From the NCBI RefSeq assembly GCF_004322705.1, contig NZ_SIZZ01000002.1, positions 372,001 through 436,000 on the forward strand: a DNA stretch of 64,000 bases, read 5' to 3'. The position numbers were made by a program, and so were the translations under genes. Numbering within the stretch: position 1 is the stretch's first letter; every line of letters begins with the position of its first letter. Below are positions 25,574-33,700 of this stretch, one piece after another. Source of the DNA: Dyella terrae. GTDB taxonomy: Bacteria; Pseudomonadota; Gammaproteobacteria; Xanthomonadales; Rhodanobacteraceae. The notes below the pieces were generated by a model. The model was given only the letters and a program-made list of their open reading frames with translations, was not told where the DNA came from and searched no databases.

Positions 25574-26602
25574 TCAGCGCGAGCGCAGACTCGATTTGCG
25601 CACCACCAGTTTCACCGGAAGCATGCCGCTTTCCGCCGGTTCGCCCTGGATGAGGCGCAGCAGGTTTTCGACCAGCGCTTCGCCGGCTTCGCGCGTGTCC
25701 TGGCGAACGGTAGTCAGCGGTGGATTGACGAAACTGGCCGTCGGAATGTCATCGAAGCCTGCGACGGCAACATCGCCGGGAATGGACAGGCCGCGATCGG
25801 CCAGCGCGCGGATGGCACCGATGGCAATCAGGTCGCTCGCGGCGAAGATCGCGTCGAAGGGTGCCTTGCGATCGAGCAGGGTTTCCATCGCGGTGTAGCC
25901 GGATTGCTCGGTGCTTTCGGCGTTCACCTGCAACTGCGGCTCGACCGGAAGCGCGGCGTGCTCCAGCACATCGGCATAGCCGCGATAGCGCTCGAAGAAT
26001 TCCGGATAGTGGCTGGACGCATCACCCAGAAAGGCGATGCGTCGGCGGCCCTGTTCGAGCAAGTGACGCGTGACGTCCTGGCCACCGCGGAAATTGTCGC
26101 AACCGATCGAGACGTCGGGCTGGTCCGGCAGCACCGCACCCCAGCGCACGAAGCGCGTGCCCTGGTCGACCAGCATCTGCAGCTTGTCGCGATAGGCGAG
26201 GTAATCCCCATAGCCGAGCAGGATGATGCCGTCGGCCTTGCGGGTATCGGCATAGTCGGCGTGCCAGTCATTCGACAGCTGCTGGAAGGACACCAGCAGG
26301 TCGTAGCCCCGCTGCGCGCAGGCGCGGGTGATCGAGCCGAGCATCGACAGGAAGAACGGGTTGATATGGGAGTCGTCGGCGGTGGGATCTTCGAACAGCA
26401 GCAGGGCCAGGGTGCCGGAATGGCGGGTGCGCAGGTTCGAGGCGTTCTTGTCGACTTTGTACTTCAGCTCATCGGCCGCCTGCTGGATGCGGCGCCGGGT
26501 TTCCTCGCTGACCAGCGGACTGCCGCGCAGCGCCCGTGAAACGGTGGACTGCGAGACGCCGGCCCGATGGGCAATGTCGAAGGACGTGGCTTTGCCTTTC
26601 AT
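25574..26602 (-). CDS. LacI-family transcriptional regulator
   Basis: A 342-residue repressor-type protein. ATG 26602 (MKGKATSFDIAHRAG) places the helix-turn-helix at residues about 8-30 (FDIAHRAGVSQSTVSRALRG), with the hinge-helix region SNLRTRHSGTLALLL following. The rest is a sugar-binding core domain (GYDNFRGG-like IGCDNFRGGQDVTRHL, FAASDLIAIGAIRALADRG, VAVAGFDDIPTASFVNPPLTTV in segments). It heads the minus-strand catabolic cluster and is the natural local regulator, presumably derepressed by a sugar or sugar phosphate. Its own upstream region (26603-26998) is shared with the polA terminator. Confidence 0.92.
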   Translation of the reverse strand: MKGKATSFDIAHRAGVSQSTVSRALRGSPLVSEETRRRIQQAADELKYKVDKNASNLRTRHSGTLALLLFEDPTADDSHINPFFLSMLGSITRACAQRGYDLLVSFQQLSNDWHADYADTRKADGIILLGYGDYLAYRDKLQMLVDQGTRFVRWGAVLPDQPDVSIGCDNFRGGQDVTRHLLEQGRRRIAFLGDASSHYPEFFERYRGYADVLEHAALPVEPQLQVNAESTEQSGYTAMETLLDRKAPFDAIFAASDLIAIGAIRALADRGLSIPGDVAVAGFDDIPTASFVNPPLTTVRQDTREAGEALVENLLRLIQGEPAESGMLPVKLVVRKSSLRSR

Positions 26603-26998
26603 GGGCACCGTAACTGGGCGTGGCTGGGGCCGTCACGATTTCTACACGCCCCGATCGGCCCATCCTAGCGGGTTTGCGGGCGCATGGTCCGGACTAAGAC
26701 CAATCTCTTGGGAAATATCTGGCCGCAGGGGCTCTGGGCGGATACCAGTGCCCGATCGCTTCCCGAAACACGGGCAAAAAAATGCCCCGAGGGCTAGGGG
26801 GGAGCCCTCGGGGCGGGTGGCTGCGGTACCCAGGGGAGAGGACCGCTTGCCGGGTGGCTCATCCAGGGAGGTGGTGAGCCGGCGGACACCGTTGCGTGCG
26901 TCCGCGTATATAGAACGTCCAACCGTGGAAAAGTTGCACAAAGTTTCCGAGAAAAATTTATTGGCGATTCATTTGCCGTTTCGTTGCGAATGAAACCA
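26603..26998. other. Intergenic region between polA and the LacI gene
   Basis: This 396-bp stretch holds the polA terminator (26776-26814) and, between it and 26603, the presumed promoter of the LacI gene, for which no clear -35/-10 pair was found. Bases about 26935-26995 are AT-rich and form the immediate polA 3' untranslated region. No protein-coding reading with a ribosome site was seen. Confidence 0.6.
26776..26814 (-). terminator. Rho-independent terminator of polA
   Basis: GCCCCGAGGGCT (26784-26795) and AGCCCTCGGGGC (26803-26814) form a perfect 12-bp stem with a 7-nt loop. On the minus strand the stem is followed by A and then seven T residues (26776-26782 read as A on the plus strand). 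It lies about 185 bp beyond the polA stop, in the right orientation. Confidence 0.9.
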
Positions 26999-29737
26999 TC
27001 AGTGCGCTTCATCCCAGTTGGCGCCAACACCGGCCTCCACCAGCAGCGGCACGCGCAATGCCGCAGCGCCGCTCATGCGTTCGACCACCGCCTTGCGCAC
27101 TTCGTCGATCGATTCGCGCTTCACTTCGAAGACCAGTTCATCGTGCACCTGCATGAGCATGTTGGCGTCATCGCGGCCCTTGAGCCAATGCGCCACGGCG
27201 ATCATCGCGCGCTTGATGATGTCCGCCGCGCTGCCCTGCATCGGTGCATTGACGGCGGCGCGTTCGGCGCCCGCGCGCAGCGCCTGATTGCGTGCCTTGA
27301 GATTCTCAAGGTACAGGCGACGACCGAAGATCGTTTCCACGTAGCCGTCGCGATGCGCTTGTTCACGGGTCGATTCCATGAAGTCGCGCACGCCGGGGTA
27401 CCGCGCGAAATAGCGCGCCATGTAATCGCTGGCTTCGCCACGATCGACGCCGAGCTGGCGCGCAAGGCCAAAGGCGCTCATGCCGTACATCAGGCCGAAG
27501 TTGATCGCCTTGGCGGCGCGACGCTGATTCGCGCTGACTTCCTCCGGTTGCAGGCCGAACACTTCGGCGGCGGTGGCGCGATGCACGTCGCCACCTTCGT
27601 GGAAGGCGCGCAGCAGGCCTTCATCACCGGACAGGTGCGCCATGATGCGCAGCTCGATCTGCGAATAGTCGGCGGCCAGCACGAGCCAACCCTCCGGCGC
27701 GACGAACGCCTGGCGGATGCGGCGACCTTCCTCGGTGCGCACCGGAATGTTCTGAAGGTTCGGATCGGATGACGACACGCGTCCCGTCGCCACGGCGCCC
27801 TGGTGGTAGCTGGTATGCACGCGGCCAGTACGAAGGTTGACGATCTCGGCGAGCTTTTCGGTATACGTCGAGCGAAGCTTGGCCAGGCCTCGGTAGTCGA
27901 GGATCAGGCGGGGCAGCGCGTGATCGTCGGCGATGGCTTCGAGGGCTTCTTCGTTGGTCGAAGGCGCACCGGTGGGCGTTTTCACCTTGATCGGCAGGCC
28001 GAGTTCGTCGAACAGCACCGCAATCAGCTGCTTGGGCGAATCGAGGTTGAACTCGTGCCCTGCGGCACCCCACGCCTGCTGCTGCAATTCAAGCATCCGC
28101 TTGCCGAGCTGCTGGCTTTGCAGGCGCAGATGGTTCACGTCGATCAACACGCCGCGCTGCTCCATGCCGGCGAGCACGGGCACAAGCGGAATCTCGATGT
28201 CTTCGTAGACGCTGCGCAGCTTTGGCTCGCTTTGCAGCAACGGCCACAGTGCGTGGTGAAGGCGCAGCGTGACATCGGCGTCTTCTGCCGCGTAACGACA
28301 GGCGGTGTCGATATCTACCTGCGAGAAGGAAATCTGCTTGGCGCCCTTGCCCGCAACCTCTTCGTATTTCACGGTCTCGTAGCCGAGGTATTTCCGCGCC
28401 AGGGAATCCATGTCGTGGCGCGTGGCGGTGGCGTTCCAAATGTAGGATTCAAGCATCGAATCATGCTTGAGACCCTGAAGCGCGATGCCGTAGTGCGAAA
28501 GGATGTTGATGTCGTACTTGGCGTGCTGGCCGAGCTTCGGACGCGCGGGGTCTTCGAAGATCGGCTTGAGGGCGCCCAGCACCATGTCACGCGACAGCTG
28601 CGCGGGCGCACCGGGGTAGTCGTGTGTCAGCGGGATGTAGCAGGCGACGCCCGGTTCCACCGAAAGGCTCAGACCGACGATATCGGCCCGCATCGAGTCA
28701 ATGCTGGTGGTCTCGGTGTCGAAGGCAATCAGTTCGGCGGTGCGCAGGCGTTCCAGCCAGGCGTCAAACTGCGCCTGGGTCGTGACCAGCTCATAGGTGC
28801 CCGGGCCGCTGAGGTCCGGTGTCACCAGTTCGCGTGCGAGGCTCTCCGGGCTGATCGCCGGTGCGGCGACCGGCGAGGGTGCGGCAGCCGGTTCGCCGGC
28901 ATCCAGTTCCTTGAGGGCGGCCTTGAATTCGTAGCGCGCATACATCTCGCGCAGGGCATCGATATCACGCGGGCGCATGGTCAGGTCGGTCACGCCCTGC
29001 TCAAGCGGCACGTCCAGCTTGATCGTCACCAGCTGGCGCGACAGCGGCAGTTGCGGCAGCGCCTCGCGCAGGTTCTCGCCGATCTTTCCGCCGACTTTGT
29101 CGGCGTTCGCCATGAGGTTGTCGAGCGTGTCGTACTCGGCCAGCCACTTGGCGGCGGTCTTGGGGCCGCACTTGGCGACGCCCGGCACGTTGTCGACGGT
29201 GTCGCCCGTGAGCGTCAGGAAATCGATGATCTGATCCGGGCGTACGCCGAACTTCTCGAACACGCCCTGCGTGTCCATCGTGGTGTTGGTCATCGTGTTG
29301 ACCAGGGTGACGCCGTCGCGCACCAGCTGGGCCATGTCCTTGTCGCCGGTGGACACGACCACCTCGATGCCCTGCTTGTGCGCCTGGTCCGCCAGCGTGC
29401 CGATCACATCATCCGCTTCGACGCCGGTCACGCGCAGGATCGGAAAGCCGAGTGCACCCACCAGACCGAGCATCGGCTCCACCTGGGCGCGCAGGTCGTC
29501 CGGCATGGGCGGACGATTGGCCTTGTACTGGTCGTACATCTCGTCGCGGAAGGTCGGGCCGGGCGCGTCGCTGACGAACGCGACGTACTCGGGCTGCGCC
29601 TTGATGGTGGCGCGGAGCATGTTGTAGACGCCGAACAGCGCGCCGGTCGGCTCCCCATGGGCATTGCTCAGCGGAGGCAGTGCATGGAAAGCGCGATAGA
29701 GATAGGAGGAACCGTCAATCAGGATGAGCTTGGGCAT
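26999..29737 (-). CDS. polA: DNA polymerase I
   Basis: A 912-residue protein starting at ATG 29737 (MPKLILIDGSSYLYRAF), the family's usual start; the longer open frame upstream is not conserved. Residues 1-290 are the 5'-3' nuclease domain (TGDKDMAQLV, GDTVDNVPGV, GPKTAAKWL). About 310-500 form the 3'-5' exonuclease-like domain (FDTETTS, KYDINIL, YAAEDADVTLRL), apparently with its acidic residues kept. About 520-912 form the polymerase with motif A DYSQIELR, motif B RRAAKAINFGLMYG and motif C QVHDELVFEV. It fills gaps in lagging-strand synthesis and repair. It is transcribed alone, divergently from the DUF2782 gene, as in pseudomonads. Confidence 0.98.
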   Translation of the reverse strand: MPKLILIDGSSYLYRAFHALPPLSNAHGEPTGALFGVYNMLRATIKAQPEYVAFVSDAPGPTFRDEMYDQYKANRPPMPDDLRAQVEPMLGLVGALGFPILRVTGVEADDVIGTLADQAHKQGIEVVVSTGDKDMAQLVRDGVTLVNTMTNTTMDTQGVFEKFGVRPDQIIDFLTLTGDTVDNVPGVAKCGPKTAAKWLAEYDTLDNLMANADKVGGKIGENLREALPQLPLSRQLVTIKLDVPLEQGVTDLTMRPRDIDALREMYARYEFKAALKELDAGEPAAAPSPVAAPAISPESLARELVTPDLSGPGTYELVTTQAQFDAWLERLRTAELIAFDTETTSIDSMRADIVGLSLSVEPGVACYIPLTHDYPGAPAQLSRDMVLGALKPIFEDPARPKLGQHAKYDINILSHYGIALQGLKHDSMLESYIWNATATRHDMDSLARKYLGYETVKYEEVAGKGAKQISFSQVDIDTACRYAAEDADVTLRLHHALWPLLQSEPKLRSVYEDIEIPLVPVLAGMEQRGVLIDVNHLRLQSQQLGKRMLELQQQAWGAAGHEFNLDSPKQLIAVLFDELGLPIKVKTPTGAPSTNEEALEAIADDHALPRLILDYRGLAKLRSTYTEKLAEIVNLRTGRVHTSYHQGAVATGRVSSSDPNLQNIPVRTEEGRRIRQAFVAPEGWLVLAADYSQIELRIMAHLSGDEGLLRAFHEGGDVHRATAAEVFGLQPEEVSANQRRAAKAINFGLMYGMSAFGLARQLGVDRGEASDYMARYFARYPGVRDFMESTREQAHRDGYVETIFGRRLYLENLKARNQALRAGAERAAVNAPMQGSAADIIKRAMIAVAHWLKGRDDANMLMQVHDELVFEVKRESIDEVRKAVVERMSGAAALRVPLLVEAGVGANWDEAH

Positions 29738-29890
29738 GGGGGTCCACGAAGCAGGGGAGGGCGCGTCGTTGCGGGCCAGTCGGCCAGCGGGAAAGGTGCA
29801 GTGTATGCCGAGACGGGTGCCGTGATGTCGCGCTTCACGGAAGGCTCCGTTCACGCTGCTAAGATCGGGGTCCCTCAGGAGGTATGCATC

Positions 29891-30379
29891 ATGATGAAGC
29901 CCATTGCGTGTCTGGTCGTCATTGGAGCCCTGGCGGCATCGCCGGTGTTCGCGCAGTCCTCCCCGCAATCCTTTCCGCCGGCCCCGCCGCCGCCGGGCAT
30001 GAACGATGCTGGCGTCAAGCCGAAGCCCGCCACCAAGACGCCGGCCAAGCCGATCAACGACAAGGTGCCCCAGTTGCCCGCGACGCAGGGTTCGGCGACG
30101 ACCCAGACCGCCAAGCCGGCCGCGACGGACGCCAATGGCGATGCCGCACCGGAAGTCACCGTACGCACCGAGGGCGAGGAGACCATCCAGGAATACCGCC
30201 GCAGCGGCATGCTCTACATGGTGGTGGTCACGCCCAAGAGTGGCATCCCGCAGACCTACATGGTCGACGCCCAGGGCAAGTGGCAGAAGAGCGGCCCGCG
30301 GGATCCGGTGAAGCCGGTCATGTACAAGGTGCTGGAGTGGGGCAAGAGCCCGCCGGCGACCGAGGGCAACGGCAAGTAA
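29891..30379 (+). CDS. DUF2782-family exported protein
   Basis: A 162-residue protein. ATG 29891 sits 7 nt after a perfect AGGAGGT ribosome site. A signal peptide (MMKPIACLVVIGALAASPVFA) precedes a long Pro/Lys/Ala-rich linker (residues about 22-85). The conserved part is EETIQEYRRSGMLYMVVVTPKSGIPQTYMVD in segments, the DUF2782 signature. Members are small secreted or periplasmic proteins of unknown function that are commonly encoded divergently from polA, exactly as here. It is followed after 9 bp by an EamA gene. Confidence 0.85.
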   Translation: MMKPIACLVVIGALAASPVFAQSSPQSFPPAPPPPGMNDAGVKPKPATKTPAKPINDKVPQLPATQGSATTQTAKPAATDANGDAAPEVTVRTEGEETIQEYRRSGMLYMVVVTPKSGIPQTYMVDAQGKWQKSGPRDPVKPVMYKVLEWGKSPPATEGNGK

Positions 30380-30388
30380 GTCGCCCTC

Positions 30389-30820
30389 GTGAACCTGCGC
30401 GAAAGCTGGTTGCTGTTCGCGCTGGGCTCGGCGTTTTTCGCCGCGCTCACGGCCTTGTTTGGCAAGGTCGGCGTGGCGGGACTCAACTCGAATCTCGCCA
30501 CCTTTATCCGCACCATCGTCATCCTGCTCGTCACCGCGGGCATCCTGAGCCTGCGTCAGGAATGGGCGCGGCCGACTGATCTGCCCATGCGCAGCTGGGT
30601 GTTCCTGGTGCTTTCCGGTGTCGCGACCGGCCTGTCCTGGCTTTGCTACTACCGCGCGCTGCAATTGGGGCCGGTCAGCAAGGTGGCGCCGATCGACAAG
30701 CTGAGCGTTGCGCTGGTGATTGTGTTCGGCCTGGTGTTCCTGGGTGAGCAGGCCAGCTGGCAGGTGCTGGTGGGTGGCGGGCTGATTCTGGCTGGCGCCA
30801 TCGTGATTGCCTGGGCCTGA
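30389..30820 (+). CDS. Half-size EamA/DMT-family transporter
   Basis: Starts at GTG 30389, 9 bp after the DUF2782 stop. The 143 residues hold five hydrophobic segments, that is a single EamA repeat rather than the usual tandem pair of about 300 residues. GLSWLCYYRALQLGPVSKVAPIDKLSVALV is the conserved end of the repeat (in pieces GLSWLCYYRAL and VSKVAPIDKL). Single-repeat members are thought to act as dimers. Substrate is unknown. Its stop is immediately adjacent to the stop of the convergent GST gene, with no spacer. Confidence 0.85.
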   Translation: MNLRESWLLFALGSAFFAALTALFGKVGVAGLNSNLATFIRTIVILLVTAGILSLRQEWARPTDLPMRSWVFLVLSGVATGLSWLCYYRALQLGPVSKVAPIDKLSVALVIVFGLVFLGEQASWQVLVGGGLILAGAIVIAWA

Positions 30821-31525
30821 TCAGCGCGGGTCATCCAGCGCCAGATAGTGGCGGAAGATGCCGCTCTCATTGAAGGGAACCCGTTGCTCCGAGGCCAGGT
30901 AGGCCGCGATGCGAGGGCGTTCCGCAACGCGCTGTTGGACGGCGCGCAGGCGCGGGTACTTGCTGCGACGCATGGCGTTGGGGAAGGCGTAATCCAGGCC
31001 GCTCATCAGCTGAAACAGCGACAGATCCACATACGTGTGGCGGCCCAGGATGTGCGCGCCGCGCTGCTTGCCGAGCAGATCCTCGAAGTAGCCCAGATAC
31101 TTGGGTATCCGGTTCTCCCGAAAATCCTGCGATCGCTTGCGCGCCGCCGCGCGCTGGTCTTCGTAGTAAAGGCTTGCCGCGATCGGGTGGTGGGTGTCGT
31201 GGATTTCCACGACGAAGTCGCTGATGGTCAGCTGCAATTGGTGAGCCTGCCATTGCGCCGTTTCGCTGGCGCCGACCAGGCCGTGGCGCGGGGCGAGGTA
31301 CATCAGGATTTCGGCCGTTTGCGCGATCAACAGGCGACCGGCTTTGAGGAAAGGTGGGGCGAACGGTCGCAAGCCGGGCTGCTTGCCGCGCAGGAAAGGC
31401 ATCATGACGTCGTCGCCTTTTTCGCGCGCGACATCGATGTAGTCAGCCCCCGCATCTTCCAGGGCCAGCCGTATGTACTCGCCGCGTCCCTGGATCCCCG
31501 TCCAGTAGTAGAGCTCGTAGCGCAT
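30821..31525 (-). CDS. Glutathione S-transferase family protein
   Basis: A 234-residue protein; ATG 31525 (MRYELYYWTGIQGRGEYIRLALEDAG) gives a typical thioredoxin-fold N-terminal domain with Tyr residues near the glutathione site. The longer open frame upstream is not family-like. The C-terminal helical domain includes GRHTYVDLSLFQLMSGLDYAFP. It resembles sigma/mu-like bacterial GSTs that share the RGEYIRLALE motif. It is expected in the cytosol and conjugates or reduces electrophiles; the natural substrate is unknown. A LysR gene lies 59 bp upstream in the same direction. Confidence 0.88.
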   Translation of the reverse strand: MRYELYYWTGIQGRGEYIRLALEDAGADYIDVAREKGDDVMMPFLRGKQPGLRPFAPPFLKAGRLLIAQTAEILMYLAPRHGLVGASETAQWQAHQLQLTISDFVVEIHDTHHPIAASLYYEDQRAAARKRSQDFRENRIPKYLGYFEDLLGKQRGAHILGRHTYVDLSLFQLMSGLDYAFPNAMRRSKYPRLRAVQQRVAERPRIAAYLASEQRVPFNESGIFRHYLALDDPR

Positions 31526-31584
31526 GGTCGATCTCCGCAAGGAGGATCGACGGTACGAAGAGGCGGATGAATTCCCCGTCGGCG

Positions 31585-32475
31585 TCAGCGCGTGTGCGAA
31601 CGGGCGGCATCCGCAATGAGATCCCACACGCGTTGTGCGACGGGTGACAGCGATCGATGGCGGCGCTTCACCAGGGTCACTGCGCGATGGACGACGGGCG
31701 TCAGGGGGCGGACGGCGAGCGCGTCCGGCGCGGGCAGGGAAAGTGCGGGCGTGACGGTGATGCCAAGGCCGGCTTCGACCATGCGGAAGGCGGTCAGCGT
31801 ATGGCCGGTTTGCTGCACAACCTTGGCATCGACTCCATGAGCGACAAGCTGCTCGTCGATCAGGCGGCGGCTGCCCGAAGCATGGTCCAGCAGCACGAGC
31901 GCTTCGTTGCGCAGCGACTTCCAGGTCACGCTTTTGCGTGAAGCGAGCGGATGATCCGTGCGGCAAACCAATACAAACGGATCGTGCAGGATGGTGGTGC
32001 AGTCGAATGTCTCGCGGTCGGCCGGTTCAATGGCGACACCGAAATCCACTTCGCCATTGCTCACGCTGATGAGTGCGTCCGTCTGAACCAGATCGTGCAG
32101 CTGGACGGTGAGCTCGGGATAGGTTGCCGCGCAACGCGCAATCGCCTCGGGCATCAGTCCCGCCGACAAGGTGGGCACGGCGGCGACGCGGACCTTGCCA
32201 TGCCGCCGCTGACCTTCCGAATGCACCTGTCCAAGCACGCCTTCGAGCTCATCCAGCACGCGTTCGACGGCGCCCTGGAGATAGCGACCCGCATCGGTGA
32301 GCACCACCTCGCGCGTATTGCGGTCGAACAGGCGCACCTCCAGCTCGGACTCCAGCTCGGCGATGTGCCGGCTGACGGCCGGCTGGCTCAGGTGCAGGTG
32401 TTCGGCGGCGCGTCGGAAATGCTGCAGACGGGCCACGGCGAGAAAGGCGCGGAGCTGGCGCAAACTCACATTCAT
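31585..32475 (-). CDS. LysR-family transcriptional regulator
   Basis: A 296-residue LysR protein. The DNA-binding part is clear (LRQLRAFLAVARLQHFRRAAEHLHLSQPAVSRHIAELE in segments), followed by an effector domain with LVCRTDHPLASRK, LLDHASGSRRLIDEQL and MVEAGLGITVTPAL. It is divergent from the transporter gene at 32537, with 61 bp between the two starts. That is the classical arrangement for LysR control of a neighbouring transport gene. It may also act on the GST gene downstream. Confidence 0.92.
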   Translation of the reverse strand: MNVSLRQLRAFLAVARLQHFRRAAEHLHLSQPAVSRHIAELESELEVRLFDRNTREVVLTDAGRYLQGAVERVLDELEGVLGQVHSEGQRRHGKVRVAAVPTLSAGLMPEAIARCAATYPELTVQLHDLVQTDALISVSNGEVDFGVAIEPADRETFDCTTILHDPFVLVCRTDHPLASRKSVTWKSLRNEALVLLDHASGSRRLIDEQLVAHGVDAKVVQQTGHTLTAFRMVEAGLGITVTPALSLPAPDALAVRPLTPVVHRAVTLVKRRHRSLSPVAQRVWDLIADAARSHTR

Positions 32476-32536
32476 GCGCCAAGTGTATCAATGAATCCGA
32501 TAAAACGATTTGATTTATGAATGCGGGGACGTTGGA

Positions 32537-33544
32537 ATGGGCACCTTTCCGATATGTCGCCCGGCCATGCTTCGCCGCTTTCTTCCCGACCGCTTCACCT
32601 GTGCCCTGATCGTCACCGTGCTGCTGGCGAGCTTCCTGCCATGTCGCGGCAGTGCCGCCTCCGTGTTCAACGTGCTGACGGACATCGCCATCGCGCTGCT
32701 GTTCTTCCTGCACGGCGCCAAGCTCTCGCGCGAAGCGGTGGTCGCCGGCATCACGCACTGGCGTCTGCATCTGGTGGTGTTGGCGAGCACCTTCGTGCTG
32801 TTTCCCCTGCTTGGCTTCGCCTTGCGCCCCGTGCTGCAACCTTTGATTACGCCGGATCTCTATCTCGGCGTACTGTTTCTCTGCGCCTTGCCGTCGACGG
32901 TGCAGTCTTCGATCGCGTTTACGTCGATGGCCCGCGGCAATATTCCGGCCGCGATCTGCGCGGCATCCGCGTCGAGTCTGCTGGGCATCTTCATCACGCC
33001 CCTGCTGACCGGCCTGATGCTGGAATCGCACGGGCAGGCGGGTATGTCCTGGGGCGCCGTGGGGTCCATCGTGATGCAGCTTCTGGTGCCCTTCGTGGCC
33101 GGCCAGATCGCACAGCGCTGGATCGGTGGCTGGGTCACCCGCCATCGCGCCATGCTGACTTTCGTGGACCAGGGCTCGATCCTGCTGGTGGTCTATACGG
33201 CTTTCAGTGCGGCGGTGCTGCAGGGTTTGTGGAAGGAGATTCCCGTGCCCGTGCTCGGTGGCTTGTTCATCGTCGATGCGATCCTGCTGGCGCTTGCACT
33301 GCTGATCACGCGCTACGGATCGCGCGCCTTGGGTTTCAAGCGCGAAGACGAGATCACCATTGTGTTCTGCGGCTCCAAAAAGAGCCTTGCCAGTGGTGTG
33401 CCGATGGCCAAAGTGCTTTTCGCCGGCCACCCGCTTGGCACGATCGTCTTGCCGATCATGCTTTTCCATCAGATCCAGCTGATGACGTGCGCGGTCCTTG
33501 CTCGCAAGTATGCTGCGCGGCCGGTGGCTTGGCGCAATGAATGA
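32537..33544 (+). CDS. Bile acid:sodium symporter family transporter (SBF-like)
   Basis: ATG 32537 is chosen because GGGGA precedes it by about 10 nt; an internal ATG at 32567 (MLRRFLPDRF) matches typical family starts and is a good alternative. The protein has about ten hydrophobic segments with TDIAIALLFFLHGAKLSREAV, LCALPSTVQSSIAFTSMARGN and FCGSKKSLASGVPMA (in pieces), the marks of the YfeH/SBF-like branch. It should transport an organic anion across the inner membrane with sodium or protons. It is divergently paired with a LysR gene. Its 3' end is followed by heptamer repeat copy A. Confidence 0.9.
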   Translation: MGTFPICRPAMLRRFLPDRFTCALIVTVLLASFLPCRGSAASVFNVLTDIAIALLFFLHGAKLSREAVVAGITHWRLHLVVLASTFVLFPLLGFALRPVLQPLITPDLYLGVLFLCALPSTVQSSIAFTSMARGNIPAAICAASASSLLGIFITPLLTGLMLESHGQAGMSWGAVGSIVMQLLVPFVAGQIAQRWIGGWVTRHRAMLTFVDQGSILLVVYTAFSAAVLQGLWKEIPVPVLGGLFIVDAILLALALLITRYGSRALGFKREDEITIVFCGSKKSLASGVPMAKVLFAGHPLGTIVLPIMLFHQIQLMTCAVLARKYAARPVAWRNE

Positions 33545-33585
33545 CGTTGCGGGCCGCTTGCAGAGATGTCGGCCGCTGCGCGACC

Positions 33586-33695
33586 TGTGAACGGTAAACG
33601 GTAAGAGCAGAGCGGCGTTCCGCTCTTCCCGCTCTTACCGTTAACTGTTCACCGTTGACTGTTCACCGTTCACTTTCACAGGCGGCACCGCCGCC
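33586..33695. repeat. Dispersed heptamer-palindrome repeat, copy A
   Basis: Left arm: three tandem 7-mers at 33586-33606 (TGTGAAC, GGTAAAC, GGTAAGA). Right arm: six tandem 7-mers at 33633-33674 (TCTTACC, GTTAACT, GTTCACC, GTTGACT, GTTCACC, GTTCACT), which are reverse complements of the left type. A 26-nt core lies between the arms. A GGCGGC/GCCGCC palindrome on the right ends 5 bp before the purH stop. It occupies the convergent gap between the SBF-like gene and purH. Confidence 0.8.
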
Positions 33696-33700
33696 GCTAA

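Noticed and set aside
27803..29890. Long plus-strand open frame opposite polA running into the DUF2782 gene
   Set aside because: Only the part from 29891 has a ribosome site, signal peptide and family motif; the rest is antisense to polA.
33586..33695. Tandem short repeats considered as a CRISPR array
   Set aside because: Units are 7 bp without spacers and occur in opposed arms; no cas genes are nearby.
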